Assembly: GCA_964369605.1 (NCBI GenBank) | Contig: CAYJFD010000005.1 | Location: forward strand, 16,678 to 80,677 | DNA: 64,000 nucleotides | Source: CAYJFD01 sp964369605 | Lineage (GTDB): Bacteria; Bacteroidota; Bacteroidia; Bacteroidales; UBA932 | Direction of reading: 5' to 3' | Part shown: positions 50,675 to 60,005 of the stretch, in pieces | Layout of the letters: every line of letters begins with the position of its first letter | Numbering within the stretch: the first letter of the stretch is position 1 | Program-made: the position numbers and the translations under genes | Notes under the pieces: model-generated | The model's input: only the letters and a program-made list of their open reading frames with translations | Databases searched by the model: none | Told to the model about the DNA's origin: nothing

Positions 50675-51511
50675 ATGAAGCGTATTTGCGTTATCACAAG
50701 AATTAGAAACGATGAGTTTTTTGCAAAAAAATGGATCAGCTATTATGGTCCTATTTTTGGGAATGAGAATCTATATATCTACTTAGACGGGATGGATCAG
50801 GATATAAGTTCCTGCGATGACGGAAAGGTAAATATCATCTCGTGTGAAAGGATAAACGGAGTTCTAGTGTCGGCAGAAAAACAGCGACTAGCCTTCTTAT
50901 CAGATAGGGCTGAAGAATTATTTAAGCGTTATGATCTTGTTATAGGAGTGGATGTGGATGAGTTTTTAGTGGTCAATCCTGATCTTAATATGAGCCTAGG
51001 AGAGTATCTTAGTTCTAAAGATATCAAAACTTGCCTTTCTGGCCTAGGTGTAGATGTCGCACAAAATACAGAACTAGAGGCAGATATAAACCCTGACTTG
51101 CCGTATCTTTCTCAGCGCTCATTCGCTCATCTCAATTCAAGATATACAAAGCCTGTAGTATTGGGTAAGCCTCTTAGGTGGGGTTCTGGCTTTCATAGAG
51201 TAAAGGGGCACAATTTTCATATTGACCCAAATCTTTTTCTTTTTCATTTTGGCTGCTTTGATTATAATATGCTAGTTGCTAAATTAAAAAGCAACGATCT
51301 TATTAGTGCTGGCTGGAGTAGGCACTTGAATAAAAGGACTCGTACTAATAGGTATGTTACAGAAATTAAGGCGATAGATGGAACTCGATGGATGCCTATT
51401 GTCAGAAGAATACAGCAGCTATGTAGACCTATTACGGCTTGGAATAAACCTACTGTATTTGGATGGAAGTTTATTATCAGTATTCCCGAAAAATTCAAGA
51501 ACATCCTATAA
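50675..51511 (+). CDS. Glycosyltransferase of surface-glycan cassette
   Basis: A 278-residue predicted glycosyltransferase. CVITRIRNDEFFAKKWISYYG at the start and VIGVDVDEFLVVNP (the D-x-D region near residue 93) are typical of Glyco_tranf_2_4 enzymes. No membrane helix is seen. The acceptor and sugar are unknown. It is first of four closely packed genes and ends in a TAATG overlap with the Stealth gene, so translation is coupled. Confidence 0.8.
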   Translation: MKRICVITRIRNDEFFAKKWISYYGPIFGNENLYIYLDGMDQDISSCDDGKVNIISCERINGVLVSAEKQRLAFLSDRAEELFKRYDLVIGVDVDEFLVVNPDLNMSLGEYLSSKDIKTCLSGLGVDVAQNTELEADINPDLPYLSQRSFAHLNSRYTKPVVLGKPLRWGSGFHRVKGHNFHIDPNLFLFHFGCFDYNMLVAKLKSNDLISAGWSRHLNKRTRTNRYVTEIKAIDGTRWMPIVRRIQQLCRPITAWNKPTVFGWKFIISIPEKFKNIL

Positions 51512-52500
51512 TGAAAGAAGCCATAGACGCAGTTATCTGCTGGGTCGACAGCAATGATCCTGAGCATAGCAAAAAAATTAATAGCTATAGAGATTCTCAT
51601 TTTGAGAACTCTGTTATTCCTACGGACCTAGCAGGGGATACTCGCTTCCGCTCTGTTGGTGAGATCTTTGTTTGCGTAGCCTCGATATTGCGCTTCGCGC
51701 CTTTCTTTAGAAAGATTTTCATCGTCACTGACCAGCAGAATCCGAATGTTGATTCTTTTGTAAACAAGTACTTCCCTGATCGTAGTACTCAAATTCAGAT
51801 AGTGGATCACAAGGAAATTTTTAGGGGCTACGAAAATTATTTACCTGTTTTTAATAGTAACTCTATAGAGACTATGATATACAGGATTCCAGATCTTAGC
51901 GAGAAGTTTGTGTATTTTAATGATGATGTTTTGTTACTAAGGGAGACGGGGCCTAAGGATTTTTTTGTTGGTGAGAAGACCTGCGCATACTCGGTTAATT
52001 TTTCTATTCCTGCATTAAAGTTTATTCGTGCACTTAGACCAAGGAAAGGTGGGAATAAAGCATTTGGATTTAAGGACGGGATGCTTAATTCTGCGCTTAC
52101 TTTAGGTCTTAAAAGAAAATTAATAGGAATAGGGCATACACCACATCCTATGTTTAGGAGTGTTTTAGAGGAATACTTTGAAGAACACCCCGAGAAGCTT
52201 GTTTCTAATATTAAATTTCGATTTAGGGACTCTTCTATGTATATAGTAACGGTATTGCATAATAATATAGTAAGGTATTTTAAGGATAGGGCCATCTTAA
52301 AGTCTTATAAGAAGTATCTTCTTACTATTAAGCCAAAGCACTCTGATTCATATATTCGAAAAAAGATCGAGCGTTTCGACAAGGATGAGAATCTTAAATT
52401 CTTGTCTGTAAATTCACTTGACACATTAGATATTAAGTATAGAAAATTAATATTTGACTGGCTCTCAAGTATTTTGAATGTAAAATTTGATAATAATTAA
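51511..52500 (+). CDS. Stealth-family phosphoglycosyl transferase
   Basis: A 329-residue Stealth protein. The conserved regions are visible: IDAVICWVDSNDPEH (CR1), TRFRSVGEIFVCVASILRFAPFFRKIFIVTDQQNPN (CR2), VYFNDDVLLL with the later HTPHPM, and the C-terminal region. These enzymes move hexose-1-phosphate to a hydroxyl and so make the phosphodiester links of capsule-type polymers. The frame is open to a codon at 51463, but the ATG at 51511 overlaps the upstream stop as TAATG and begins the conserved part. Confidence 0.9.
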   Translation: MKEAIDAVICWVDSNDPEHSKKINSYRDSHFENSVIPTDLAGDTRFRSVGEIFVCVASILRFAPFFRKIFIVTDQQNPNVDSFVNKYFPDRSTQIQIVDHKEIFRGYENYLPVFNSNSIETMIYRIPDLSEKFVYFNDDVLLLRETGPKDFFVGEKTCAYSVNFSIPALKFIRALRPRKGGNKAFGFKDGMLNSALTLGLKRKLIGIGHTPHPMFRSVLEEYFEEHPEKLVSNIKFRFRDSSMYIVTVLHNNIVRYFKDRAILKSYKKYLLTIKPKHSDSYIRKKIERFDKDENLKFLSVNSLDTLDIKYRKLIFDWLSSILNVKFDNN

Positions 52501-52506
52501 TAAGGA

Positions 52507-53868
52507 ATGAAGAATATTGCCATCATATTAGCTGGCGGCGTTGGAAGTAGACTTGGGCTATCCATTCCAAAGCAGTTTTTTAAGGTAGCCGGTACTACCA
52601 TAATAGAGCATACGGTTAACACCTTCGAGACAAATAAATTTATAGACGAGATTTACATCGTCGTACACTCGCAATACATAGAATTCCTAGAAAATTTATG
52701 TCTTAGTAATAAGTGGACTAAAGTTTCTAAGATTCTAAATGGGGGTAGTGAAAGATATGAATCAAGCCTTTCTGCTATTAAAGCGTGTGAGGAAGAGGAG
52801 TGTAATATGATCTTCCACGATTCAGTCAGACCTTTGGTTAGCAATAGGATAATTAACGATGTAGTGGAAGCATTAAAGACTCACAGAGCCGTTGATGTAG
52901 CTATACCTCAAACAGACACGATTATTCAAAGAAGTGGAGATTTTATTACAGATATACCTACTAGGTCTACTCTATATAGCGGACAGACTCCTCAAGCTTT
53001 CAGACTTTCTTTAATTAGGGAAGCTTATGGGTTAGCCTTAAAGGATCCTCAGCTTAATATTAGTGATGACTGTGGTGTCGTTAAGAAATATATTCCTCAG
53101 GAGCCTATCTTTATAGTTAAGGGCGAGACTCAGAATATGAAAATTACTTATCACGAGGATATTTTTCTGTTAGATAAACTATTTCAGATCAGAACAGAAA
53201 AGATACTTCCCGAGACTAAATCAGATATTTTTAAGGACAAGGTAGCTGTTATTTTTGGAGGGAGTTATGGTATCGGCGCTGCGATAGTTGAAGAACTTAG
53301 ATTACTAGGCTGTAAAGTTTTTAGTTTTTCTAGGAGTGAGAACAATGTTGACATCACATCTCGCGAGAATGTAATAGAAAGCCTAGAGGCCGTTTACAAT
53401 GAGACATTTCGCATAGATTATGTAATTAACTCTGCCGCCATACTAATTAAAAAGCCTCTGATGTCTACAAGTTCAGAGGAAGTAGGTAGAATTCTAGATG
53501 TGAATTTTACTGGTATGATCAATGTTGCGCAAGCATCTCACAGATATCTTGAAGAATCAAAAGGGGTATTGCTATTCTTTACTTCTAGTTCTTATACTAG
53601 AGGACGCGCATTCTATAGTCTTTATTCATCAACAAAGGCTGCTGCTGTAAATTTTGTTCAGGCTATCGCTCAAGAATGGGATACTGACGGGATTAGAGTG
53701 AACTGTATTTGCCCTGAACGAACTAAAACTCCTATGAGAGAGAAAAATTTCGGGATAGAGGACGAAAGTACCCTACTTACCGCTCAACAGGTAGCATTCA
53801 CATCTATTAAAGCTCTTATCTCCGAGGAGACAGGACAAGTCTATGTAGTAAATAATATTTCTAAATAA
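52507..53868 (+). CDS. Bifunctional ribulose-5-phosphate reductase/CDP-ribitol pyrophosphorylase
   Basis: A 453-residue fusion. Residues 1-230 are an IspD-like cytidylyltransferase (IILAGGVGSRLGLSIPKQF, HDSVRPLVS, SGQTPQAFR). Residues about 243-453 are a short-chain dehydrogenase with GGSYGIG (251-257), NSAAIL and Y373-S-S-T-K377. The same fusion in Haemophilus influenzae (Bcs1) first reduces ribulose-5-phosphate to ribitol-5-phosphate and then makes CDP-ribitol. A plain IspD is less likely because of the dehydrogenase half. It lies between a Stealth and a LicD gene and ends in a TAATG overlap with the latter. Confidence 0.86.
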   Translation: MKNIAIILAGGVGSRLGLSIPKQFFKVAGTTIIEHTVNTFETNKFIDEIYIVVHSQYIEFLENLCLSNKWTKVSKILNGGSERYESSLSAIKACEEEECNMIFHDSVRPLVSNRIINDVVEALKTHRAVDVAIPQTDTIIQRSGDFITDIPTRSTLYSGQTPQAFRLSLIREAYGLALKDPQLNISDDCGVVKKYIPQEPIFIVKGETQNMKITYHEDIFLLDKLFQIRTEKILPETKSDIFKDKVAVIFGGSYGIGAAIVEELRLLGCKVFSFSRSENNVDITSRENVIESLEAVYNETFRIDYVINSAAILIKKPLMSTSSEEVGRILDVNFTGMINVAQASHRYLEESKGVLLFFTSSSYTRGRAFYSLYSSTKAAAVNFVQAIAQEWDTDGIRVNCICPERTKTPMREKNFGIEDESTLLTAQQVAFTSIKALISEETGQVYVVNNISK

Positions 53869-54665
53869 TGAAGGAACTTAGCCTTAACGAAATCCGTAAA
53901 ATCCAGATTTCGATCTTGGATGAGACTGTTAAATTTTGCGATGATAATAACATTAAATATTTTCTCTGCGGTGGAACACTTCTAGGAGCTATCCGCCACA
54001 AAGGATATATTCCTTGGGATGATGACATAGATATTATGATGCCTAGGGAAGATTTTGAGAGATTCAAGGAAATACATCAAAGTAAGAATTTGACTCTTAT
54101 GTCTCAGAAACTTTTTCCAAATTTCTATTATCCATTCTACAAGGTATCAGATAATAGCACCCTTCTTCACGAAAATAGTTTTGTGGACGGAGACTATGAG
54201 ATGGGAGTAAATATTGACGTCTTTCCTATCGACAACATTCCAGATGATCCCAAAGAAAGGACTAAGTTTTTTAAAAAAGGCTTTAGGTTAAGGAAGTATC
54301 TTAAACAAAAAAGAAAGAAAGTAACAGGAGTACTTGGAGATGATATTTTAAGATATATCGGCCGTAAACTTTTGTCCCCTATCCATACTAGCAAACTATA
54401 TAAACTACTTTATAAGTATGCTACAGCTTATAACAATATGACCACCGAATACCAAGGAATAGTTGTATGGGGGTACGGTAAAAGAGAGTGCTGTAGAAAA
54501 GAGGTTTTTGAGGGGATCATAGAAGTTGAATTTGAGGGAAAAATGTATAAGGCTCCAGCTAAATACGACGAATACTTAAGTAATGTCTATGGTGACTATA
54601 TGAGTTTTCCTCCTGCTCACAAGCAAGTTAGTCCTCACGTCTTTAAGGTGTATCTGAGGGATTAA
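53868..54665 (+). CDS. LicD-family phosphotransferase
   Basis: A 265-residue nucleotidyltransferase-fold protein with the LicD signature YFLCGGTLLGAIRHKGYIPW and then DDDIDIMMPR (residues 31-60), including the metal-binding DDDID. LicD enzymes move phosphocholine or other alditol phosphates from CDP donors onto glycans; the human relatives fukutin and FKRP move ribitol phosphate from CDP-ribitol. Because the gene just upstream should make CDP-ribitol, ribitol phosphate is the best guess for its donor. Last gene of the cassette; a strong terminator follows. Confidence 0.88.
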   Translation: MKELSLNEIRKIQISILDETVKFCDDNNIKYFLCGGTLLGAIRHKGYIPWDDDIDIMMPREDFERFKEIHQSKNLTLMSQKLFPNFYYPFYKVSDNSTLLHENSFVDGDYEMGVNIDVFPIDNIPDDPKERTKFFKKGFRLRKYLKQKRKKVTGVLGDDILRYIGRKLLSPIHTSKLYKLLYKYATAYNNMTTEYQGIVVWGYGKRECCRKEVFEGIIEVEFEGKMYKAPAKYDEYLSNVYGDYMSFPPAHKQVSPHVFKVYLRD

Positions 54666-54683
54666 GGGACTGAGTAGTTAAAT

Positions 54684-54720
54684 AAAAACGTGGTTAAATC
54701 TTATGATTAACCACGTTTTT
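54684..54720. terminator. Bidirectional terminator between the glycan cassette and lepA
   Basis: Perfect 14-bp stem (54684-54697 with 54707-54720), A-run and T-run. Confidence 0.9.
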
Positions 54721-54738
54721 TGCTGTATATGAGAGTTA

Positions 54739-56526
54739 CTAGTCTAATTTCAGTACTGCCATAAATGCACTTTGAGGAACTTCTACATTTCCTACCTGGC
54801 GCATACGCTTCTTACCTTTTTTCTGTTTCTCAAGAAGTTTACGCTTACGAGAAATATCTCCACCATAACACTTAGCTGTCACATCTTTCCTTACTGCTTT
54901 TACCGTTTCTCTTGCTATGATTTTAGCTCCGATAGCAGCTTGTATAGCTATGTCGAACTGCTGACGAGGTATTAACTCTTTTAGTTTTTCACACATCTTT
55001 CTTCCAAAATCATAGGCTCTATCTCTGTGAATAAGAGAACTTAAAGCATCTACTGGCTCCGCATTCAAAAGTATATCTAGCTTTACTAGATCTGCCTTAT
55101 TATATCCCGAGATATGATAATCAAAGGAAGCATAACCTTTAGAGATAGACTTTAATTTATCATAGAAGTCAAAAACGATTTCTGCTAATGGCAATTCAAA
55201 ACTTAACTCTACCCTATCTGATGTTAGAAACTGTTGATTTATCAAAGTTCCTCTCTTGTCCATACATAATTTCATTATAGGACCAAAATAATCACTCTTA
55301 GAGATTATCTGAGCTCTAATATATGGTTCTTCTATATACTTTATAGTAGTAATCGCTGGAAGACCTGAAGGGTTATGAACATCTAGCACCTCACCTTGAG
55401 TTGTATACACCTTATATGACACGTTAGGAACTGTTGTGATAACATCCATATCGAACTCACGGTATAGCCTCTCTTGCATTATTTCTAAGTGCAGAAGTCC
55501 AAGGAATCCACATCGGAAACCAAAACCTAGAGCTAAAGAAGATTCTGGCTCAAAGACCAAAGAGGCATCATTAAGCTGTAACTTTTCTATCGAAGCTCTT
55601 AAATCTTCATATTCGTCTGTATCAACTGGATATACTCCAGCAAAAAGCATAGGCTTAACCTCCTCGAATCCAGCTATTGAGTCTACACAAGGGTTCTCTA
55701 CTTTCGTAATAGTATCTCCAACCTTCACCTCAGCTGCCGCTTTTATTCCTGATATGATATATCCTACATTTCCTGTTGTAACCTCAGATGTAGGGCACAT
55801 TTTCATTTTTAAATAACCGACCTCATCTGCTATATACTCTTTTCCAGTATTAACAAACTTTACCTTATCTCCCTTCTTAATACTTCCATTTTCTACTTTG
55901 AAGTAAGCGATAATCCCTCTAAATGAATTAAAAACTGAATCAAAGATTAAGGCTTGAAGGGGTCCATCTGGATTACCTTTTGGTGCTGGCACTCTGTCTA
56001 CAATAGCCTCTAATATTTCTGGTATTCCCTCACCCGTCCTAGCACTGCATAATAATATATCCTCATCATCACACCCTATTAGGTCTATGATCTGATCCTT
56101 TACTACATCTACCATCGCTGCATCCATATCTATCTTATTCAAGACAGGAATGATTTCAAGGTCATTGCCTATCGCTAAATATAAATTAGAAATAGTCTGT
56201 GCTTGAATTCCCTGAGTTGCATCTACTACAAGCAAGGCTCCTTCACAAGAAGCGATAGCCCTTGACACCTCATAAGAGAAGTCAACGTGACCGGGAGTAT
56301 CGATTAGATTAAAGGTATATTCTTCCCCACCACGATTATAATGCATTTGGATAGCATGACTCTTAATAGTGATTCCTTTCTCTTTTTCTAAATCCATAGA
56401 ATCTAAAACTTGCGATTCCATTTCTCTCTCACTTAGAGTGTTAGTATTTTCCAACATTCTATCCGCTAAAGTGCTCTTTCCGTGGTCAATATGGGCGATA
56501 ATACAAAAGTTTCTTATATTTTTCAT
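54739..56526 (-). CDS. lepA: Elongation factor 4
   Basis: A 595-residue translational GTPase that acts on stalled or assembling ribosomes. The GTPase motifs are complete: AHIDHGKST, DTPGHVDF and NKID. EF4-specific features follow (KKGDKVKF, FRCGFLGLLHLEIMQERL, and the C-terminal GGDISRKRKLLEKQKKGKKRMRQVGNVEVPQSAFMAVL). Monocistronic, with a TATCTTTG element 22 bases before the ATG. Confidence 0.98.
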   Translation of the reverse strand: MKNIRNFCIIAHIDHGKSTLADRMLENTNTLSEREMESQVLDSMDLEKEKGITIKSHAIQMHYNRGGEEYTFNLIDTPGHVDFSYEVSRAIASCEGALLVVDATQGIQAQTISNLYLAIGNDLEIIPVLNKIDMDAAMVDVVKDQIIDLIGCDDEDILLCSARTGEGIPEILEAIVDRVPAPKGNPDGPLQALIFDSVFNSFRGIIAYFKVENGSIKKGDKVKFVNTGKEYIADEVGYLKMKMCPTSEVTTGNVGYIISGIKAAAEVKVGDTITKVENPCVDSIAGFEEVKPMLFAGVYPVDTDEYEDLRASIEKLQLNDASLVFEPESSLALGFGFRCGFLGLLHLEIMQERLYREFDMDVITTVPNVSYKVYTTQGEVLDVHNPSGLPAITTIKYIEEPYIRAQIISKSDYFGPIMKLCMDKRGTLINQQFLTSDRVELSFELPLAEIVFDFYDKLKSISKGYASFDYHISGYNKADLVKLDILLNAEPVDALSSLIHRDRAYDFGRKMCEKLKELIPRQQFDIAIQAAIGAKIIARETVKAVRKDVTAKCYGGDISRKRKLLEKQKKGKKRMRQVGNVEVPQSAFMAVLKLD

Positions 56527-56548
56527 TCTCGAGTAATTAATAAGACTG

Positions 56549-56556
56549 CAAAGATA
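56549..56556 (-). promoter_or_regulatory. -7 element of lepA
   Basis: TATCTTTG on the minus strand, 22 bases before the ATG at 56526. Confidence 0.5.
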
Positions 56557-56618
56557 TAAATTTGAATTGGATTTTTATCAAAATAGCCCTATCTTAGCGA
56601 GATATATCTATTATATCA

Positions 56619-57470
56619 ATGAATATGCCTAATATTGAACAATTAACTCATATCGCGTCTCAAGTAAGACGAGATATTGTAAGAATGGTTACGAATGCGG
56701 CCTCTGGTCATCCGGGAGGTTCTTTAAGTAGTACTGATATCCTTACATCTCTATATTTCTCAGAGATGAATCACGATCCTGCAACATGGAAGCGTGGAGC
56801 CGAAGGAAAAGATTTATTTTTCCTATCTGCAGGACACATTTCTCCGGTTTTCTATAGTGTCCTTGCTAGGAGCACTTATTTTCCTGTTTCGGAGCTAACA
56901 ACATTTAGACAATTTGGTTCACGCCTACAAGGACACCCTTCAGTAGAGAAGGAACTTCCTGGAGTTGAACAAGCAGCGGGTTCACTAGGACAAGGGCTAT
57001 CTACAGCAGTAGGTGCTGCTCTTTCTAAGAGGATCAATAAAGATAATAGCTATGTATACACCCTACTCGGAGATGGAGAATGTGAGGAAGGTCAAGTTTG
57101 GGAGGCGGCTATGTTTGCTAACCACCATAAAGTGTCTAGACTTATCGCTATGGTTGACTGGAATGGACAACAAATAGACGGTTCAGTAGAAAGTGTACTA
57201 TCTTTGGGAGATTTAAAAGCAAAATGGGAAGCATTTGGCTGGGACTGCATCACTGCAAATGGCCACGATTTCACAAGCATATTAGCTGCTTTCAAAGAAG
57301 CCAAATCACTAGTCAACAACGAAAAACCAAAGGTAATCTTATTTAAGACGAATATGGGACAAGGCGTTGATTTTATGTGTGGAACACACCAATGGCACGG
57401 AAAGGCTCCTTCTAAGGAGCAATGTCAGCTAGCAATGGATCAGCTAACAGAAACATTAGGAGATTTTTAA
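56619..57470 (+). CDS. Transketolase, N-terminal subunit
   Basis: A 283-residue protein covering the thiamine-pyrophosphate-binding half of transketolase: ASGHPGGSLSSTDILTSLYF, FFLSAGHISP, GSLGQGLSTAVG and LLGDGECEEGQVWEA (the Mg-TPP motif GDG). With the next gene it forms a two-subunit transketolase of the pentose-phosphate pathway. Two-gene transketolases are a normal form in many anaerobes, so this is not a frameshift: the genes are in different frames, 18 bases apart, each with its own start. Confidence 0.94.
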   Translation: MNMPNIEQLTHIASQVRRDIVRMVTNAASGHPGGSLSSTDILTSLYFSEMNHDPATWKRGAEGKDLFFLSAGHISPVFYSVLARSTYFPVSELTTFRQFGSRLQGHPSVEKELPGVEQAAGSLGQGLSTAVGAALSKRINKDNSYVYTLLGDGECEEGQVWEAAMFANHHKVSRLIAMVDWNGQQIDGSVESVLSLGDLKAKWEAFGWDCITANGHDFTSILAAFKEAKSLVNNEKPKVILFKTNMGQGVDFMCGTHQWHGKAPSKEQCQLAMDQLTETLGDF

Positions 57471-57488
57471 GCACAACAAGCAAAGAAT

Positions 57489-58439
57489 ATGGATTACAAA
57501 AATACTGGCAATAAAGATACCCGTTCAGGCTTCGGAGCAGGCTTAACAGAACTAGGTAAAACAAATGACAATGTAGTAGCACTTTGTGCAGACTTAATAG
57601 GCTCACTTAAAATGGATGATTTCGTAAAGAATCATCCTGAGCGTTTCTTTCAATGTGGTATAGCCGAGGCGAATATGATAGGAGTAGCTTCTGGTCTAGC
57701 TCTTTGCGGAAAGATCCCTTTCGTTGGTTCTTTTGCAAACTTCGTAACTGCTAGAGTATACGACCAGATTCGTCAAGCTGTAGCCTATGGAAATACCAAT
57801 GTTAAAATCGCAGCATCGCACGCAGGTATCACTCTTGGAGAGGATGGGGCAACTCACCAGACTATGGAAGACATAGGCCTAATGAGAATGCTACCTGGAA
57901 TGATGGTTGTAAATCCTTGTGATTATAATCAAACAAAAGCAGCTACTATCGCGGCAGCAGAGCATATTGGCCCTGTATACCTAAGATTTGGACGCCCTTC
58001 TGTTGCGAACTTCACTCCTGAAGATCAAAAATTAGAGCTAGGCAAGGCTCTTATAATGAAGGAAGGTAAAGATGTAAGTATCTTTGCAACAGGTCACTTA
58101 GTATGGGAAGCGATTCAAGCTGTAGAAATACTAGAGAAAGAAGGTATATCCTGTGAACTAATAAATATACATACGATTAAACCTTTGGACGAAAAAGCTG
58201 TCTTAGATTCTGTAGCGAAAACAGGAGCAGCAGTTTGTGCGGAAGAGCACTGCATTGCTGGAGGTCTTGGAGAATTAATAGCTGGACTTCTAGTTCGAAA
58301 TAATCCTAGACCTATTGAATTTGTCGCAGTAAACGATAAATTTGGACAAAGTGGAACTCCTGCAGAGCTGATGAAGGCTTACGGCCTTGATGCAACACAT
58401 ATTGTGGAGGCAGCAAAGAAAGTTATCGAAAGAAAATAA
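57489..58439 (+). CDS. Transketolase, C-terminal subunit
   Basis: A 316-residue protein covering the pyrimidine-binding and C-terminal domains: RSGFGAGLTELGKTNDNVVALCADL, RFFQCGIAEANMIGVASGLAL, HAGITLGEDGATHQTMEDIGLMR and the late GGLGELIAGLL. It pairs with the upstream subunit. Its stop overlaps the start of the sigma-factor gene as TAATG, which links central metabolism and the sigma operon in one transcript. Confidence 0.94.
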   Translation: MDYKNTGNKDTRSGFGAGLTELGKTNDNVVALCADLIGSLKMDDFVKNHPERFFQCGIAEANMIGVASGLALCGKIPFVGSFANFVTARVYDQIRQAVAYGNTNVKIAASHAGITLGEDGATHQTMEDIGLMRMLPGMMVVNPCDYNQTKAATIAAAEHIGPVYLRFGRPSVANFTPEDQKLELGKALIMKEGKDVSIFATGHLVWEAIQAVEILEKEGISCELINIHTIKPLDEKAVLDSVAKTGAAVCAEEHCIAGGLGELIAGLLVRNNPRPIEFVAVNDKFGQSGTPAELMKAYGLDATHIVEAAKKVIERK

Positions 58440-58984
58440 TGCTTAGTGATAAAGACATTCTAGAGATTTACAACGAAGGAGGCAAAGAGAACTATGCCTT
58501 CAACTTAATTGTTAGAAACTACTCTGAGCGTCTTTATTGGCATATCAGAAAGATTGTCGGATCGCACGATGACGCTAACGACATTCTTCAGAATTCATTC
58601 ATCAAGGTTTGGAATAATTTGCCGAATTTTAGAGGAGACTCAAAGCTCTATACCTGGTTATACCGGATAGCAAGCAATGAGTCTTTTAATTTTATTAAAA
58701 AGGCAAATCTTCGCAAATTTATACCTTTCGACTCTGTTGAATCAAAAAGTAGTTATAATTTAGAAGCCGACGAGTACTTTGATGGAAATGAGATACAGAA
58801 GGCTCTGCATAATGCAATACTTAAGCTCCCTCCAAAACAAAGGGCTGTTTTTAATATGAGATATTTTGAAGAATTAAAGTACGAAGAGATTTCAGAAATA
58901 ATGGGAACTTCCGTAGGTTCGCTCAAAGCTAACTATCACCACGCCTACACGAAAATTTCAGAAACTTTAAAAGACTTCAATTAA
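58439..58984 (+). CDS. ECF (RpoE-type) sigma factor
   Basis: A 181-residue sigma factor with region 2 (IVRNYSERLYWHIRKIVGSHDDANDILQNSFIKVWNNL, TWLYRIASNESFNFIKK) and region 4 (LPPKQRAVFNMRYFEELKYEEISEIMGTSVGSLKANYHHA). It starts inside the transketolase stop codon and is followed by a one-helix membrane protein and a Spy-like periplasmic protein, a grouping that suggests envelope-stress control. The target promoters are unknown. Confidence 0.93.
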   Translation: MLSDKDILEIYNEGGKENYAFNLIVRNYSERLYWHIRKIVGSHDDANDILQNSFIKVWNNLPNFRGDSKLYTWLYRIASNESFNFIKKANLRKFIPFDSVESKSSYNLEADEYFDGNEIQKALHNAILKLPPKQRAVFNMRYFEELKYEEISEIMGTSVGSLKANYHHAYTKISETLKDFN

Positions 58985-59016
58985 ACCTTTTACATTAAAC
59001 AATATCTAAAGAGTAT

Positions 59017-59481
59017 ATGAAACAAGAGAAAGACATATTACAGAGACAGGAACTAAAAGCTAATCCTTACACTGTTCCATCAAATTACTTCTCAAACATA
59101 GAAGATTCTATAAGAGAGAAAATTAAGGCAGATGGGAAAGAGTCTATAGTTTGGCATAAACGATTTTTCCAAGTAACCAGCTCTTATTTTATGCTAGCTT
59201 GTAGCTTCGGACTTATTTTTGGAATGGCCTATGGGGTACTAAGCCTAACATCAACTCTTAATAACGATAACTCGATAACCGATACTGGTGAGTTATTAAG
59301 CCTTGTCGAGCAAGGTTATATTAGTAGCGACTTTATAGAAGACTACTACGATACTATTGACTTTGAAGAAGATATCGTAGCAGGACTTCAGGAAGAAATA
59401 AATATGAGCCAAATCACTTCATCAGAGATAGAGTACTATATCGAAGACGAAGATTTAATAGAATATTACAATAATTTTTAA
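59017..59481 (+). CDS. Single-helix membrane protein, possible anti-sigma factor
   Basis: A 154-residue protein I do not recognise. It has a cytoplasmic N-terminal part of about 50 residues (NPYTVPSNYFSNIEDSIREKI), one membrane helix (about 56-76, YFMLACSFGLIFGMAYGVLSL) and an acidic periplasmic tail rich in Asp, Glu and Tyr. Position and topology between an ECF sigma factor and a Spy-like protein fit an anti-sigma factor, but no zinc-binding motif of the ZAS type is present. Confidence 0.65.
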   Translation: MKQEKDILQRQELKANPYTVPSNYFSNIEDSIREKIKADGKESIVWHKRFFQVTSSYFMLACSFGLIFGMAYGVLSLTSTLNNDNSITDTGELLSLVEQGYISSDFIEDYYDTIDFEEDIVAGLQEEINMSQITSSEIEYYIEDEDLIEYYNNF

Positions 59482-59492
59482 CAACTATTAAC

Positions 59493-60005
59493 ATGAAATC
59501 AAAACAGATTATTATTTATATTTTAACTTTTCTACTAAGTGCTAACCTAGTTGCTCAGGAGCAAAAGCACAAAGATGGTAAACATCACGAACAAATAATG
59601 AGTGCCAGAATAGCACATATTACAAGCAAAGTAGGGATTAGTTCTGAAGAGGCTGAAAAATTTTGGCCGCTATACGAAGAGTATAAAGATCAGTGCTCTG
59701 AGCTAAGAAAGGATATCCGTCTTAAAATTCAAGAAATCGAAGCTCTTACAAATAATAGAGCTATTAAGACCGAAGAACAATACAAAAACATTATCGAACA
59801 ATATGTTGAACTCCTTGGACACCAAGAGGAAATAGAAGTTACCTTCTTTGAAAAGTTCTATAAAGTGATCGGCGCAGAAAAAACGGCAAAACTTATTATA
59901 GCCGAAGAAAGCTTTAGGACCCAGCTTATCAAGATGTACAATAAGGAGAAGCACCCAGAACCTAAGGAGGAGGAAAAATCGGAAAGTAGAAAAAGAAGAA
60001 GATAA
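59493..60005 (+). CDS. Spy/CpxP-like periplasmic protein
   Basis: A 170-residue helical protein with a signal peptide (MKSKQIIIYILTFLLSANLVAQ) and a mature part made of long charged helices (IMSARIAHITSKVGISSEEAEKFWPLYEEY), similar in style to Spy/CpxP/DUF3106-like stress proteins that bind unfolded proteins or metals. The histidine-rich start (KHKDGKHHEQ) could bind metal. It ends in a basic tail, and its stop overlaps the start of lolD as TAATG. Confidence 0.75.
   Translation: MKSKQIIIYILTFLLSANLVAQEQKHKDGKHHEQIMSARIAHITSKVGISSEEAEKFWPLYEEYKDQCSELRKDIRLKIQEIEALTNNRAIKTEEQYKNIIEQYVELLGHQEEIEVTFFEKFYKVIGAEKTAKLIIAEESFRTQLIKMYNKEKHPEPKEEEKSESRKRRR

Noticed and set aside
56619..58439. Transketolase broken by a frameshift
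   Set aside because: The two parts split at the natural domain boundary with a clean stop, an 18-base gap and a proper ATG; two-subunit transketolases are common.
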